A DNA stretch of 64,000 bases from Streptococcus suis (GCA_029593505.1 JAKTNI010000001.1:478260-542259); one strand, 5' to 3'. Counted from the first letter of the stretch, positions 48,397-58,777 are shown. Program-made: numbers and translations. The notes: a model not told the origin generated them from the letters alone.

Positions 48397-49464
48397 ATGT
48401 ATCGGCAGGAATTTAAAGAGTATAAACCTTATAAGATAGATAAAATTGCAAAATTTGATTTAGGAAATAATGAAAATCGTGTCATTGATTGGTCCTTTTT
48501 ACCTCAAAAAACCCTAGAAAATCTAGAAATAAGCCAATTAACTTTCTATGGAGATAATCGCTATAGTGAACTCATTGAACAATATGCTGACTATGTAGGC
48601 AAAAATCCCAAACAAGTGACTGTGGGAGTCGGATCAGACTATATTATTCATATGATTGTAACAGCTTTTCTAACGAAAGATGATACATTTTTGACAGTCA
48701 ATCCAGATTTCTTTATGTATCAAGTTTATAATGATATGCACGGCAGTCGCTTTAAGGCGGTAGATCTTCTAAAAGAAGAGGATACTCTTGTCTTGCCAGT
48801 TGAACAGTTGTTACAATGTGCTACAGAGAACAATGCTAAAGTCATCATGATATCCAATCCAAATAATCCCTCTTCAATTGCTTATTCATTAGAAGATTTA
48901 GAGAGATTAGCAAGTTGTTTTAAGGGGCTTGTCGTCATTGATGAAGCTTATATTGAGTTTTCAAATGCTGGGAGTTTTATTGAATATGTAGACAAATTTG
49001 ATAATGTTTTAGTATTGCGTACTCTCTCTAAAGCTTTTGGGCTTGCAGGCTTGCGCCTAGGATTTGCAGTAGGAAGCGAGAGGTTGATTTATGAACTAGA
49101 TAAAGTTATGCCTCCTTTTAGTTTATCTAATTTAACGGTTAAGATGGGGAGTATTGCATTAGAGCATAAAGAGCAAGTAATGAAATCTGTTCAAACAATT
49201 ATTCAGCTCCGAGAGGATATGATTGGATTTTTGAAAGAGTTTCCAGATTGCCATGTCTTACCAAGTCAAGCAAGTTTTGTAACGTTTAAAGCACCTTGGG
49301 CAGAAGAATTTTATAAGCAGGCTTTAGCTAATGATTGGAATTTTAAATACTATCCAGCAGGTTTTCTTGCAGGTTATATTCGTTTATCAATAGGTCGAGT
49401 AGAAGAAATGAAAATGATGAAACAAATGATAAAGAATATGGTTGAAAAAGGTACAATTTTATAA
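48397..49464 (+). CDS. Class I/II PLP aminotransferase (HisC-like)
   Basis: A 355-residue aminotransferase related to histidinol-phosphate aminotransferase. The PLP Lys212 is in TLSKAFGLAGLRLGF; NPNNPSS and VIDEAYIEF are the substrate and PLP contacts. No other histidine genes are nearby, so the real substrate may be an aromatic amino acid or a phosphonate/phosphate analogue. I chose the ATG at 48397 with AAAAAGGAGAG upstream; the frame is open back to the trmD stop. It sits alone between trmD and the fru operon and ends within its own terminator. Confidence 0.88.
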   Translation: MYRQEFKEYKPYKIDKIAKFDLGNNENRVIDWSFLPQKTLENLEISQLTFYGDNRYSELIEQYADYVGKNPKQVTVGVGSDYIIHMIVTAFLTKDDTFLTVNPDFFMYQVYNDMHGSRFKAVDLLKEEDTLVLPVEQLLQCATENNAKVIMISNPNNPSSIAYSLEDLERLASCFKGLVVIDEAYIEFSNAGSFIEYVDKFDNVLVLRTLSKAFGLAGLRLGFAVGSERLIYELDKVMPPFSLSNLTVKMGSIALEHKEQVMKSVQTIIQLREDMIGFLKEFPDCHVLPSQASFVTFKAPWAEEFYKQALANDWNFKYYPAGFLAGYIRLSIGRVEEMKMMKQMIKNMVEKGTIL

Positions 49465-49482
49465 AAAATTGTACCTTTTTTA
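49445..49482 (+). terminator. Terminator of the aminotransferase gene
   Basis: A 16-base stem (49445-49460 with 49465-49480) with a four-base loop. The stop codon lies inside the hairpin. Confidence 0.93.
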
Positions 49483-49511
49483 TTATTTTGAAAGTTTTTG
49501 ATAGAAAATGA

Positions 49512-49539
49512 TTGACAATGAAGGATTTTGGCGTATAAT
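49512..49539 (+). promoter_or_regulatory. Promoter of the fructose operon
   Basis: TTGACA (49512-49517), 16-base spacer, TATAAT (49534-49539), both consensus. Confidence 0.88.
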
Positions 49540-49544
49540 AAATG

Positions 49545-49559
49545 TTGTAAACGATTGCA
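49545..49559 (+). promoter_or_regulatory. cre site (CcpA operator) in the fru leader
   Basis: TTGTAAACGATTGCA fits the catabolite-response consensus WTGNAANCGNWNNCW at every position. It lies at the transcription start just after the -10, where CcpA would block initiation when glucose is present. Confidence 0.85.
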
Positions 49560-49572
49560 GGAGGTGATTTAG

Positions 49573-50316
49573 ATATTAAAATCAGAGCGTAAGCGAATAA
49601 TATTGGAACGAATTTATGCACAACAGTTTGTTCGATTAGAGAAATTGGTCGCTATTCTAAATACATCAGAATCAACAGTTCGTAGGGATTTGGATGAGTT
49701 AGAGGCAGAAGGAAAGCTACATAGAATTCACGGAGGAGCAGAAATACCTGCTAATTTACAACTGGAAGAATCCATTCTCGAAAAATCTGTCAAAAACGTT
49801 CATGAAAAAACGTTAGTTTCCGAAAAAGCTGCTGAAATGGTTTCAGAAGGAGAGGTAATTTTTCTTGATGCAGGTTCAACCACAGGACTTCTTATTGATT
49901 ATTTGATGGCGGCTAATATAACGGTTGTAACAAATTCTATTCACCATGCTGTGCGTCTTGTTGAACGAAAAGTAAAAACCATCATTGTTGGTGGTTGTAT
50001 CAAACAATCAACAGATGCTTCTATTGGTGCTGTAGCGATAGAACAGATTCGCCAACTTAATTTTGACAAGGCATTTTTGGGAATAAACGGTATTGATAAA
50101 CAATATTTGACAACAACGGATGTTGAGGAAGCATTTATCAAGCGAACGGTTATAGAAAATGCTAAAGAAAGTTATATTTTAGCAGATTCTTCTAAAATAG
50201 GACAATTTTCGTTTGTCAAGGTAGCAGACATTGAGAAGGCAGTCATTATCTGTCCATCATCTGACAGTAGTTTGTTGGATATCATAAAAGAAAAAACGAG
50301 GGTGATAGAAGTATGA
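49573..50316 (+). CDS. fruR: DeoR-family fructose operon repressor FruR, apparent AUA start
   Basis: DeoR-type repressor of about 247 residues. The N-terminal helix-turn-helix (LVAILNTSESTVRRDLDELE, GKLHRIHGGA) is followed by a sugar-phosphate-sensing domain (VIFLDAGSTTG). The next in-frame start is TTG at 49603, but homologues begin MLKSER..., which here is encoded from 49573 as ATA-TTA-AAA-TCA. An excellent Shine-Dalgarno AGGAGGTGAT (49559-49568) is eight bases before that ATA, and an in-frame TAG immediately precedes it. So either AUA is the start or a former ATG has mutated. Starting at 49603 would leave no ribosome site but keep the helix-turn-helix. It overlaps fruK by four bases. Confidence 0.88.
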   Translation: MLKSERKRIILERIYAQQFVRLEKLVAILNTSESTVRRDLDELEAEGKLHRIHGGAEIPANLQLEESILEKSVKNVHEKTLVSEKAAEMVSEGEVIFLDAGSTTGLLIDYLMAANITVVTNSIHHAVRLVERKVKTIIVGGCIKQSTDASIGAVAIEQIRQLNFDKAFLGINGIDKQYLTTTDVEEAFIKRTVIENAKESYILADSSKIGQFSFVKVADIEKAVIICPSSDSSLLDIIKEKTRVIEV

Positions 50317-51224
50317 TTTATACAGTTACGCTCAATCCAGCTATTGACTATATTGTTCGCTTAGAACATGTTGAAATGGGACATGTCAATCGTATGGAGA
50401 GTGCAGATAAATACATTGGGGGTAAGGGGATCAATGTTAGTCGTATATTGACACGATTAGGTCATCCAAATACAGCTACAGGCTTTATTGGAGGTTTCAC
50501 TGGTCAATTCATTCAAGAAGGCTTACTGAGGGAAGGCATTGCTACTGCTTTTGTTTCAGTAGATCAGGATACTCGTATCAATGTCAAAATAAAAGCAGAT
50601 CAAGAAACGGAACTCAATGGTCTTGGTCCCACTATAACGGAAGAACAATTACGAACATTAGAAAGTATGTTGCGTAAGCTAACTTCTGCAGATACAGTTG
50701 TATTTGCAGGTTCAGCGCCAACAAGTTTGGGTAATGAAATCTATAAGCGATTATTTCCCTTAGTGAAACAAACAGGGGCTCAACTAGTTTGTGATTTTGA
50801 AGGGCAAACATTGCTCGAGTCATTGGCTTATCAACCCTTATTGGTTAAGCCAAATAATCATGAGTTAGCAGCTATTTTTAATGTTAAATTAAATAGCATG
50901 GTAGATATTAAAAGATATGCTCAAAAAATTATCAAGATGGGAGCACAGCATGTCATTGTTTCTATGGCAGGAGATGGCGCCTTACTGGTAACACCAACTG
51001 AAACGTATTTTGCTCGACCTATTAATGGGCAAGTAAAAAATTCTGTTGGAGCTGGAGATTCGATGGTTGCCGGATTTACCGGAGAGTATATTCAATCACG
51101 AAATCCAGTGGAAGCATTGAAATGGGGTGTTGCTTGCGGCACAGCAACAGCTTTTTCAGATGATTTAGCGAGTGCCACATTTATCAAAGAAATATATGAA
51201 AAAGTTGAGGTAGAAATACTATGA
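50313..51224 (+). CDS. fruK: 1-phosphofructokinase FruK
   Basis: Phosphorylates fructose 1-phosphate, delivered by FruA, to fructose 1,6-bisphosphate. PfkB-family, 303 residues: N-terminal YTVTLNPAIDYIVRLE, the GGKGINVSRILTRLG signature, and the C-terminal GAGDSMVAGF with catalytic Asp249. It overlaps both neighbours by ATGA, a tightly coupled operon. Confidence 0.97.
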   Translation: MIYTVTLNPAIDYIVRLEHVEMGHVNRMESADKYIGGKGINVSRILTRLGHPNTATGFIGGFTGQFIQEGLLREGIATAFVSVDQDTRINVKIKADQETELNGLGPTITEEQLRTLESMLRKLTSADTVVFAGSAPTSLGNEIYKRLFPLVKQTGAQLVCDFEGQTLLESLAYQPLLVKPNNHELAAIFNVKLNSMVDIKRYAQKIIKMGAQHVIVSMAGDGALLVTPTETYFARPINGQVKNSVGAGDSMVAGFTGEYIQSRNPVEALKWGVACGTATAFSDDLASATFIKEIYEKVEVEIL

Positions 51225-53176
51225 AAATTCAAGATGTTTTGAAAAAAGAGACAATGTTGTTGGATTTGCAAGCAACGACAAAAGAAGCAGTTATTGATGA
51301 AATGATTACTAGTCTAGTAGAAAAAGGTTATGTAACAGATCGTGAGTTGTTTAAGGCAGGTATTTTAAACCGTGAAGCACAGACGACTACTGGACTTGGT
51401 GATGGTATTGCGATGCCTCATGCGAAAAATAGTGCGGTTAAAGAAGCAACAGTGCTTTTTGCAAAATCAAGCAAAGGAGTTGACTTTGCTAGCTTAGACG
51501 GTCAACCGACAGATTTATTCTTTATGATTGCTGCTCCTGAAGGAGCTAATGATACTCATTTGGCTGCCCTTGCTGAATTATCTAAATACTTAATGAAACC
51601 AGGTTTTGCTGATAAATTACGTAGCGTATCATCGCCAGAGGATGTATTGACAATATTTGCTGCAGCTGAAATAGAAGTTAAAACTGCTGAAGGAGCGGTT
51701 GTAAATAAAGAGGGTGACCGCCCATTTATTGTTGCCGTAACAGCTTGTACAACTGGTATTGCACATACTTACATGGCAGAGGAAGCTCTTAAAAAACAAG
51801 CTGCTCAAATGGGAGTTGATATAAAAGTTGAAACAAATGGTGCGTCTGGTGTAGGAAATAAATTAACAGCAGAAGATATTAAGAATTCAGTTGGTGTCAT
51901 CATTGCTGCTGACAAAGCTGTAGATATGCCACGTTTTAACGGTAAACCTCTCGTATCTCGCCCCGTTGCAGCTGGTATTAAGCAAGCTGAAGAGTTGATT
52001 CACATTATTTTAGATAGAAAAGCTACACCGTACATATCAAGAGAAGGGGGAGAGACAATGGAATCTACAGAAAAATTGAGTATTGGAAAAGCCTTCTATA
52101 AACATTTGATGAGTGGTGTGTCTCAGATGTTACCATTTGTCATCGGTGGTGGTATTTTGATTGCTTTCGCTTTCTTAGCAGATAACATATTGGGAGTACC
52201 TCAGGATAGTCTTAGTAGCTTAGGTTCCTACAACGAGATCGCCGCTATGTTTATGAAAATTGGGGGTGCTGCTTTCGGATTCATGTTACCACTTTTAGCA
52301 GGTTATATTGCTTACTCTATTGCTGAAAAGCCGGGCTTAGTAGCAGGTTTTGTGGCAGGTGCGATTGCTAGTAGTGGATTGGCATTTGGTAAAATCCCTT
52401 ATGCTGCTGGTGGTGAAGCAACACTTGGTCTTGCTGGTATATCATCTGGTTTCTTAGGTGCTTTAGTGGGTGGTTTTCTTGCTGGTGGTGTTGTACTAGT
52501 TCTTCGTAATACATTGCGTCATTTACCAAAATCATTACAAGGTTTAAATGCGATTTTATTATTACCATTATTAGGAACAGCTATTACTGGTTTCTTGATG
52601 TTTTTCGTCAACATTCCAATGGCAGCTATCAATACCGGTATGAATAATTTCTTATCTGGTCTAGAGGGCAGTTCTGCCATAGTTCTTGGATTGGTACTTG
52701 GTGGCATGATGGCTATTGATATGGGAGGACCAATCAATAAAGCTGCTTATGTATTTGGCACAGGAACATTAGCTGCAACTGTGGCAAATGGTGGTTCTGT
52801 TGCAATGGCAGCCGTTATGGCTGGTGGTATGGTCCCACCGTTAGCAGTATTTGTCGCAACACTTTTATACAAGAATAAATTCACACAAGAAGAACGCAAT
52901 TCTGGTTTGACTAATATTGTTATGGGACTGTCATTTATCACAGAAGGAGCTATTCCATTTGGTGCAGCAGACCCAGCTCGCGCAATTCCAAGTTTTATTG
53001 CTGGTTCAGCTCTTGCAGGTGCTTTGGTGGGATTGTCTGGTATTCAGCTAATGGCTCCGCACGGTGGAATTTTTGTTATAGCTCTAACCTCAAATCCACT
53101 TCTTTACCTTGCTTATATAGTAGTTGGTGCGGTAGTCTCTGGTATTCTATATGGAGCTCTTCGTCGTGCTAATTAA
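51221..53176 (+). CDS. fruA: PTS fructose-specific EIIABC component
   Basis: Imports and phosphorylates fructose at C1. The 651 residues comprise IIA (about 1-150) with the phosphorylated His67 in GIAMPHAKNS, IIB (about 165-265) with Cys176 in AVTACTTGIAHTYMAEE, and membrane IIC (about 290-650) with about nine or ten segments (GGGILIAFAFLADN, ITEGAIPFGAADP). Its product goes to FruK. The start overlaps the fruK stop; terminator at 53178. Confidence 0.97.
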   Translation: MKIQDVLKKETMLLDLQATTKEAVIDEMITSLVEKGYVTDRELFKAGILNREAQTTTGLGDGIAMPHAKNSAVKEATVLFAKSSKGVDFASLDGQPTDLFFMIAAPEGANDTHLAALAELSKYLMKPGFADKLRSVSSPEDVLTIFAAAEIEVKTAEGAVVNKEGDRPFIVAVTACTTGIAHTYMAEEALKKQAAQMGVDIKVETNGASGVGNKLTAEDIKNSVGVIIAADKAVDMPRFNGKPLVSRPVAAGIKQAEELIHIILDRKATPYISREGGETMESTEKLSIGKAFYKHLMSGVSQMLPFVIGGGILIAFAFLADNILGVPQDSLSSLGSYNEIAAMFMKIGGAAFGFMLPLLAGYIAYSIAEKPGLVAGFVAGAIASSGLAFGKIPYAAGGEATLGLAGISSGFLGALVGGFLAGGVVLVLRNTLRHLPKSLQGLNAILLLPLLGTAITGFLMFFVNIPMAAINTGMNNFLSGLEGSSAIVLGLVLGGMMAIDMGGPINKAAYVFGTGTLAATVANGGSVAMAAVMAGGMVPPLAVFVATLLYKNKFTQEERNSGLTNIVMGLSFITEGAIPFGAADPARAIPSFIAGSALAGALVGLSGIQLMAPHGGIFVIALTSNPLLYLAYIVVGAVVSGILYGALRRAN

Positions 53177-53177
53177 T

Positions 53178-53211
53178 AAAAGGACCTTGTTGTTTTGACA
53201 AGGTCTTTTCT
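53178..53211 (+). terminator. Terminator of the fru operon
   Basis: AAAAGGACCTTGT (from 53178) pairs with ACAAGGTCTTTT (from 53198, one G-U pair), with a TGTTTTG loop and T-rich tail. Confidence 0.9.
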
Positions 53212-53272
53212 CACAAATATCATCTAAATTATGATATAATTAAAAAGACTATTGTCTTTAGGAGAAACTATA

Positions 53273-53647
53273 ATGGAAATCATTCGCGATAAGGAATTTG
53301 TCAATCGATATCATTTTGATGCACGTAACCATGCTCTTGAGAAAGAGAATGGTATCCCTGAAACAAAATTAAAAGTTGATTTTCAACTGATAGAGCAAAA
53401 TCGTTCAGAAAACAAAACTTCATTGGTTACAATTTTACATTTCATCATTGTATTGGAGCATTTTGTTATATCGGGTGCTATGAGTCAAGCTGTACATTTA
53501 CAGAATCGATTGGTAGAGGAACCAACAGAATTTACAGAAGAAGAAAGACGCACTTTGGTAGATCCATTATTGGATATGTTAAAACGCATGACCTATGATG
53601 TTACAGAAATTGCTTTTGATGCACCGGGTGTAAATTTGGAGTTTTAA
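53273..53647 (+). CDS. DUF1149 family protein
   Basis: A 124-residue soluble protein with a SecB-like beta-sheet and C-terminal helix pattern ([20 protein letters not shown], then [20 protein letters not shown]), recognised as DUF1149 of lactic acid bacteria. Function unknown; a SecB-like chaperone role has been suggested by fold only. TGA-TATAAT near 53240 and AGGAGA before the ATG at 53273 define expression; the TTG at 53252 is rejected. First gene of a run to 58681. Confidence 0.82.
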   Translation: MEIIRDKEFVNRYHFDARNHALEKENGIPETKLKVDFQLIEQNRSENKTSLVTILHFIIVLEHFVISGAMSQAVHLQNRLVEEPTEFTEEERRTLVDPLLDMLKRMTYDVTEIAFDAPGVNLEF

Positions 53648-53648
53648 C

Positions 53649-54500
53649 ATGAAATTAGCAGTCATAACGGATTCATCGGCTGTATTGAGTACCGTTTCTT
53701 CAAAACAGGATAATCTGTTTATATTATCCATTCCTGTCACTATTGATGGAGAAAGTTATATTGAAGGACAAAATCTTACTGTTGATGCTTTTTATCAAAA
53801 AATGGCTTCATCGAAAGAATTACCGAAAACAAGTCAACCTAGCTTGCTTAAATTAGAAGAACTTCTTGGACAGTTAAAAACTGAAGGTTATACGCATGCT
53901 TTAGGACTATTTTTATCTTCTGGTATTTCTGGTTTTTATCAAAATATCCAATATTTGAAAGATGAATTTGAAGGATTAACCATTGCTTTTCCAGATACAA
54001 AGATTACTTCCGCACCATTGGGAATGATGGTAGAGAATGTATTGAAATGGTATGATTTGGGTGTCAGTTTCAAGGAAATATTACATAAATTGGAACAGCA
54101 GATACGACATACAACTGCCTTCATTATGGTAGATGATTTGAATCACCTTGTAAAAGGAGGGCGTCTATCAAATGGTGCCGCTTTATTAGGAAATCTTCTT
54201 AGTATAAAACCAATATTATACTTTACAGATAGTGGTACTATTGAAGTGTATGAAAAAATTCGTACCGAAAAAAAAGCTATTAAACGCCTACTAGACATTT
54301 TACAAGAGAAAACTAGGGATGGACATTATCAAATTGCTATCATTCATGCCAACGCGTTTGATAAAGCTGTTGCTGTTCAGCAGCAGTTAGAAGAAGCTGG
54401 TGTGGCTAGTTCGTTGCCAATTGTAGCATTTGGCTCCGTCATCGGAACACACTTGGGTGAAGGAGCAGTAGCTTTTGGGATTTCACCCATTATTGAATAG
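53649..54500 (+). CDS. DegV-family fatty-acid-binding protein (FakB-like)
   Basis: A 283-residue DegV protein, the lipid-binding partner of fatty acid kinase Fak[12 protein letters not shown] at the N-terminus carries the conserved Asp-Ser-Ser; [19 protein letters not shown] is the second signature. Streptococci carry several FakB paralogues with different acyl preferences; this one cannot be assigned. It starts one base after the DUF1149 stop. Confidence 0.92.
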   Translation: MKLAVITDSSAVLSTVSSKQDNLFILSIPVTIDGESYIEGQNLTVDAFYQKMASSKELPKTSQPSLLKLEELLGQLKTEGYTHALGLFLSSGISGFYQNIQYLKDEFEGLTIAFPDTKITSAPLGMMVENVLKWYDLGVSFKEILHKLEQQIRHTTAFIMVDDLNHLVKGGRLSNGAALLGNLLSIKPILYFTDSGTIEVYEKIRTEKKAIKRLLDILQEKTRDGHYQIAIIHANAFDKAVAVQQQLEEAGVASSLPIVAFGSVIGTHLGEGAVAFGISPIIE

Positions 54501-54508
54501 GAGTTTAT

Positions 54509-55276
54509 ATGACGATAAAAGTAATTATTGCGGGTTTCAAAGGAAAAATGGGTTCTACAGCTGTCAATATGGTAAAAGACGATGCTGAACTGACCTTAGC
54601 TGGTTTGGTGGATCCGTTTGCGACGGAGACAGAGATAGGCGGTGTTCCTGTTTTTAAAACAAAAGAAGAAACAACTACTATTAAGGCGGATGTGTGGGTA
54701 GACTTTACCACACCTAAATTTGCTTATGAAAATACACGATTTGCTCTTGAAAACGGTCTTGCACCAGTTGTTGGTACAACTGGATTTACTAATGATGAGA
54801 TAGAGGAATTAACCAATTTATCAATTGAGAAAAAATTAGGTGGATTGATTGCTCCGAATTTTGCTATTGGTGCGATTTTGCTGATGCAATTTGCGGCTCA
54901 GGCTGCCAAGTATTTCCCAAATTTAGAGATTATTGAACTGCATCATGATAAGAAAAAAGATGCACCAAGTGGAACTGCTCTTAAGACAGCAGAACTGATT
55001 TCAAAAGTTCGTCCCCCTCATTATCAAGGTGCCGAAGATGAAGAGGAATTAGTAAAAGGAGCTCGTGGTGCTGAAGTCGATGGTATGCGTATCCATTCCG
55101 TCCGTCTGCCTGGTTTGGTAGCACATCAAGAAGTCATATTTGGAGCTCAAGGAGAGGGGTTAACAATTCGTCATGATTCTTACGATCGTATATCCTTCAT
55201 GAGTGGCGTCAATCTAGGAATTAAAGAGGTTGTCAAACGCTCACAACTTGTTTATGGTTTGGAACATTTGTTATGA
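54509..55276 (+). CDS. dapB: 4-hydroxy-tetrahydrodipicolinate reductase
   Basis: Lysine-pathway reductase. It is 255 residues: the N-terminal NAD(P) motif [14 protein letters not shown], and the catalytic stretch [19 protein letters not shown] with the His-His and Lys residues. GGAGTTTAT is the ribosome site. The stop overlaps cca by four bases. Confidence 0.97.
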   Translation: MTIKVIIAGFKGKMGSTAVNMVKDDAELTLAGLVDPFATETEIGGVPVFKTKEETTTIKADVWVDFTTPKFAYENTRFALENGLAPVVGTTGFTNDEIEELTNLSIEKKLGGLIAPNFAIGAILLMQFAAQAAKYFPNLEIIELHHDKKKDAPSGTALKTAELISKVRPPHYQGAEDEEELVKGARGAEVDGMRIHSVRLPGLVAHQEVIFGAQGEGLTIRHDSYDRISFMSGVNLGIKEVVKRSQLVYGLEHLL

Positions 55277-56484
55277 AATTATTACAGTTGCCTTCTGAAT
55301 TTCAGGAGGCTTTACCGATTTTAGAGAAAATAAAAAAAGCTGGTTTCGAAGCTTATTTTGTAGGTGGCTCTGTTCGAGATGCAATTCTCGGCAGACCAAT
55401 TCACGATGTAGATATTGCTACTTCTAGTTACCCTCAAGAAACAAAGTCGATATTTCCTCGAACAGTTGATATTGGAATTGAACACGGAACAGTTTTAGTA
55501 TTGGAGGGAAAAAAAGAATATGAGATTACAACTTTTCGGACAGAAGAGGAGTATGTTGATTTTCGCCGTCCTAACCAAGTTTCATTTGTCCGTTCACTAG
55601 AAGAAGATTTGAAACGCCGCGATTTTACAGTAAATGCTTTTGCACTGGATGAACATGCTCATGTGATTGATTTATTTTCTGGTCTACAAGATTTAAAACA
55701 AAAACAATTGCGTGCTGTAGGCAGTCCGTTTGAGCGGTTTAACGAAGATGCTTTGCGCATTATGCGAGGATTTCGTTTTGCAGCAACATTAAATTTTGAT
55801 ATTGAAAATTCTACATTTCTTGCAATGCAGAAAACTGCTCACCTATTGAAAAAAATCTCCGTGGAACGTATTTTTATCGAATTTGATAAGTTGTTAATGG
55901 CAAAAGGATGGAGAAAAGGTCTACGTACGATGATTGATTCTGGGGCATATGATTTCTTACCTCAGATGATGGACAAGGGAAAGAATTTAGAGCAATTATT
56001 GACAAGTTTAAGCTCAGATTTTGTATTTGAAACCTCTGCGCAAGCATGGGCTATATTGTCTATTTGTTTAAATGTAGATTCTGTTTCCTCTTTTCTAAAA
56101 AAGTGGAAGACAAGCAATGACTTTCAACGAACTACTGTTAAGCTAGTAGACATTTACCAAGCACGTCAAGATGGACCGCTTACCAAACAGATGACTTATA
56201 AGTATGGAAAAAAATTATTACTCTTAGTGGAACAATTACGGTTAGCACAAGGGTTATCGGTTGACTTCCAAGCTATTGAAGAATTGGATAGAGCGTTAGT
56301 CATTCATGATAAACATGAAATTGTAGTCAATGGACGTATGCTTATGGAACAGTTACAGTTAAATCCCGGTCCACTATTAGGAAAAGTATTAAATAGAGTG
56401 GAATATGAGATCGTCGAAGGAAATTTGATAAATGATAAAGAAGCCATTATGGCATTTGTGGAGGATAAATTAGTAGATGAGTGA
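55273..56484 (+). CDS. cca: CCA tRNA nucleotidyltransferase
   Basis: Adds or repairs the 3' CCA of tRNAs. Class II enzyme of 403 residues: [20 protein letters not shown] with the metal Asp pair, the [12 protein letters not shown] motif and the [14 protein letters not shown] signature; a C-terminal helical tRNA-binding half. Overlaps dapB and the ABC-F gene, one operon. Confidence 0.97.
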   Translation: MKLLQLPSEFQEALPILEKIKKAGFEAYFVGGSVRDAILGRPIHDVDIATSSYPQETKSIFPRTVDIGIEHGTVLVLEGKKEYEITTFRTEEEYVDFRRPNQVSFVRSLEEDLKRRDFTVNAFALDEHAHVIDLFSGLQDLKQKQLRAVGSPFERFNEDALRIMRGFRFAATLNFDIENSTFLAMQKTAHLLKKISVERIFIEFDKLLMAKGWRKGLRTMIDSGAYDFLPQMMDKGKNLEQLLTSLSSDFVFETSAQAWAILSICLNVDSVSSFLKKWKTSNDFQRTTVKLVDIYQARQDGPLTKQMTYKYGKKLLLLVEQLRLAQGLSVDFQAIEELDRALVIHDKHEIVVNGRMLMEQLQLNPGPLLGKVLNRVEYEIVEGNLINDKEAIMAFVEDKLVDE

Positions 56485-58345
56485 TTTTATTGTTGAAAAT
56501 CTAACGAAATCCGTCGGTGATAAGATAGTTTTCTCGAATCTTTCATTTATTATTCATCCGGGAGATCGTATTGGTATTATCGGAGTAAATGGTACTGGTA
56601 AAACAACTTTATTAGATGTTATTTCAGGTAGAATTGGTTTTGACGGAGATGTTTCTCCCTTTTCTAGTAAAAATGTTTATAAAATTGCCTATTTAACTCA
56701 AGAACCTCAGTTTGATGAAAATAAGACAATTTTAGAAACCGTTTTATCATCTGATTTGCGAGAGATACAATTAATTCGTGAATATGAAATATTGGTCAAT
56801 CATTATGATGATGCTAGTCAAACAAGATTAGAGGCTATCATGTCTGAAATGGATACAATCAATGCTTGGGAAATTGAAAGTCAAGTAAAGACAGTATTAT
56901 CAAAATTGGGACTGCACGATACCTCTCAAAAAGTAAAAGACTTATCGGGCGGACTTCGTAGACGTGTGCAATTGGCACAAGTATTACTTGGAAATGATGA
57001 CCTCTTATTACTGGACGAACCTACAAACCATTTAGACATTGAAACGATCGAGTGGTTGACAGCCTTTTTGAAAAATACCAAAAAATCTGTTCTCTTTATT
57101 ACTCATGATCGCTATTTTTTAGATAATGTAGCTACTCGTATTTTTGAATTAGATCGAGCTAGTTTAGTCGAATATCAAGGAAACTATCAAGACTACGTTC
57201 GTCTTAAAGCTGAACAAGATGAACGAGATGCGGCTTTGCGTCATAAAAAAGAACAGCTATACAAGCAGGAATTGAATTGGATGCGTCGACAACCTCAAGC
57301 ACGTGCAACTAAGCAACAAGCACGAATCAATCGATTTCATGATTTAAAAGGTTCTTTAGCTCAAAAAACAGATACTAGTCATTTAGAAATCAATTTTGAA
57401 AGTAGTCGAATCGGAAAAAAAGTGATCAATTTTGAGCAGGTTAGTTTTTCATATTCAGACAAACCGATTTTAAAAGATTTCAATCTTCTTATTCAAAGTA
57501 AAGACAGAATTGGGATTGTTGGAGAAAATGGGAAAGGAAAATCAACACTTTTAAACTTAATTGCTGGTGAATTACAACCAGATAGTGGTAAATTGACCAT
57601 TGGAGAAACCGTCCGTATAGGTTATTTTTCACAGATTATAAAAGGGTTAGACGAGAGTAAACGTGTTATCAATTTTCTACAAGAAATAGCAGAAGAAGCT
57701 AAAACAAGTTCTGGAATGGTCTCTATAACAGAATTATTAGAACAGTTCCTCTTCTTAAGGAATACACACGGAACTTTGATCGCAAAACTTTCTGGTGGAG
57801 AGAAAAAGAGACTATATTTATTGAAAATTCTTTTGGAAAGACCCAATGTTCTCTTGCTAGATGAGCCTACAAACGATCTTGACATTGCAACATTAACTGT
57901 TTTAGAACAGTTTTTACAGGATTTCTCAGGTCCTGTTATCACAGTGAGTCATGATCGCTATTTCTTAGATAAAGTCGCTACTAAAATTCTCGCATTTGAA
58001 GATACAGGCATTCAAGAATTCTTTGGAAACTATACTGACTACCTAGATGAAAAATACTTTTTAGCTACTAACGCTACTCTTTCCAAAGATACTGTTAAAG
58101 AAAAAAGTGAGAAAGTAAAAGAACAAAAAAATAGAATGTCTTATTTTGAAAAGCAGGAGTGGTCCACTATTGAAGATGAAATCTCTCTCTTAGAAGAACA
58201 AATCGTACAGATCGAGACAGAGATGTTAAATTGTGGCAGTGATTTTGCCAAGTTGTCTGATTTACAAAAAGAGTTAGATATAAAAAATGAACAGCTTTTG
58301 GAGAAATATGAACGCTTTGACTATTTAAGTGAATTGGAGGGTTAG
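56477..58345 (+). CDS. ABC-F family ATPase (Uup-like)
   Basis: A 622-residue soluble protein with two ABC ATPase domains and no membrane segments. Walker A motifs GVNGTGKTT and GENGKGKST, signatures [13 protein letters not shown] and [13 protein letters not shown], Walker [12 protein letters not shown] and [11 protein letters not shown], and a C-terminal coiled coil (about 530-622, rich in Glu/Lys/Leu). The layout matches Uup-type translation or ribosome-associated factors. Overlaps cca by eight bases. Compare the decayed ABC-F gene at 2257-3112. Confidence 0.93.
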   Translation: MSDFIVENLTKSVGDKIVFSNLSFIIHPGDRIGIIGVNGTGKTTLLDVISGRIGFDGDVSPFSSKNVYKIAYLTQEPQFDENKTILETVLSSDLREIQLIREYEILVNHYDDASQTRLEAIMSEMDTINAWEIESQVKTVLSKLGLHDTSQKVKDLSGGLRRRVQLAQVLLGNDDLLLLDEPTNHLDIETIEWLTAFLKNTKKSVLFITHDRYFLDNVATRIFELDRASLVEYQGNYQDYVRLKAEQDERDAALRHKKEQLYKQELNWMRRQPQARATKQQARINRFHDLKGSLAQKTDTSHLEINFESSRIGKKVINFEQVSFSYSDKPILKDFNLLIQSKDRIGIVGENGKGKSTLLNLIAGELQPDSGKLTIGETVRIGYFSQIIKGLDESKRVINFLQEIAEEAKTSSGMVSITELLEQFLFLRNTHGTLIAKLSGGEKKRLYLLKILLERPNVLLLDEPTNDLDIATLTVLEQFLQDFSGPVITVSHDRYFLDKVATKILAFEDTGIQEFFGNYTDYLDEKYFLATNATLSKDTVKEKSEKVKEQKNRMSYFEKQEWSTIEDEISLLEEQIVQIETEMLNCGSDFAKLSDLQKELDIKNEQLLEKYERFDYLSELEG

Positions 58346-58681
58346 ATGAAACTACTTGTTATGTCTTATATGGTTATTTATCTCTTAGTTGTTTTCGGAG
58401 CAGCAATATTTCATTATATAAAAACTAAGAAGATGAATATGACTCGTTTCATTCTTACCATGCTATCTATGATGCTGTTAGCAGTGACACTCTATTTTTA
58501 CTCACAGTTCTATCAAAGCTGGCAAATGGTTGGTTTTGCTCTTGGTTTCACCTCTATTTCAACTATTTTTCTGTATAATGGCATGAAAGAGGGGAGCCAT
58601 TTTACAGTTGCCATGCTGTTGAATACAGGTCGGTTTATTTTGCATATTCAATTTTTATTATTGCTCTATCTTTTTAGATAG
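58346..58681 (+). CDS. Small four-helix membrane protein (possibly DUF3397)
   Basis: A 111-residue protein with four hydrophobic segments and short loops, starting directly after the ABC-F stop, with GGAGGG as ribosome site. The size and four-helix layout suggest DUF3397, but I am not certain. Last gene of the DUF1149-to-here cluster; its end lies in a hairpin. Confidence 0.7.
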   Translation: MKLLVMSYMVIYLLVVFGAAIFHYIKTKKMNMTRFILTMLSMMLLAVTLYFYSQFYQSWQMVGFALGFTSISTIFLYNGMKEGSHFTVAMLLNTGRFILHIQFLLLLYLFR

Positions 58682-58690
58682 AGCAATAAT
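58657..58690 (+). terminator. Hairpin at the end of the small membrane gene
   Basis: A 14-base stem (58657-58670 with 58677-58690), six-base loop. The tail is only weakly T-rich, so efficiency is uncertain. Confidence 0.7.
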
Positions 58691-58711
58691 ATTATATTTG
58701 TTTAAATGTGT

Positions 58712-58749
58712 GTAAAGGCTTTACGCAAACCTTTGCATTCTGGTATAAT
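58712..58749 (+). promoter_or_regulatory. Double palindrome and -10 of glcK
   Basis: GTAAAGGCTTTAC (58712-58724) is directly followed by GCAAACCTTTGC (58725-58736), then TGG-TATAAT (TATAAT 58744-58749). With its flanks, the second palindrome is one base away from the LacI/MalR-type operator core CGCAAACGTTTGC. Confidence 0.6.
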
Positions 58750-58777
58750 ATAGAAAATGAGATATGAGGAGAAAAAC

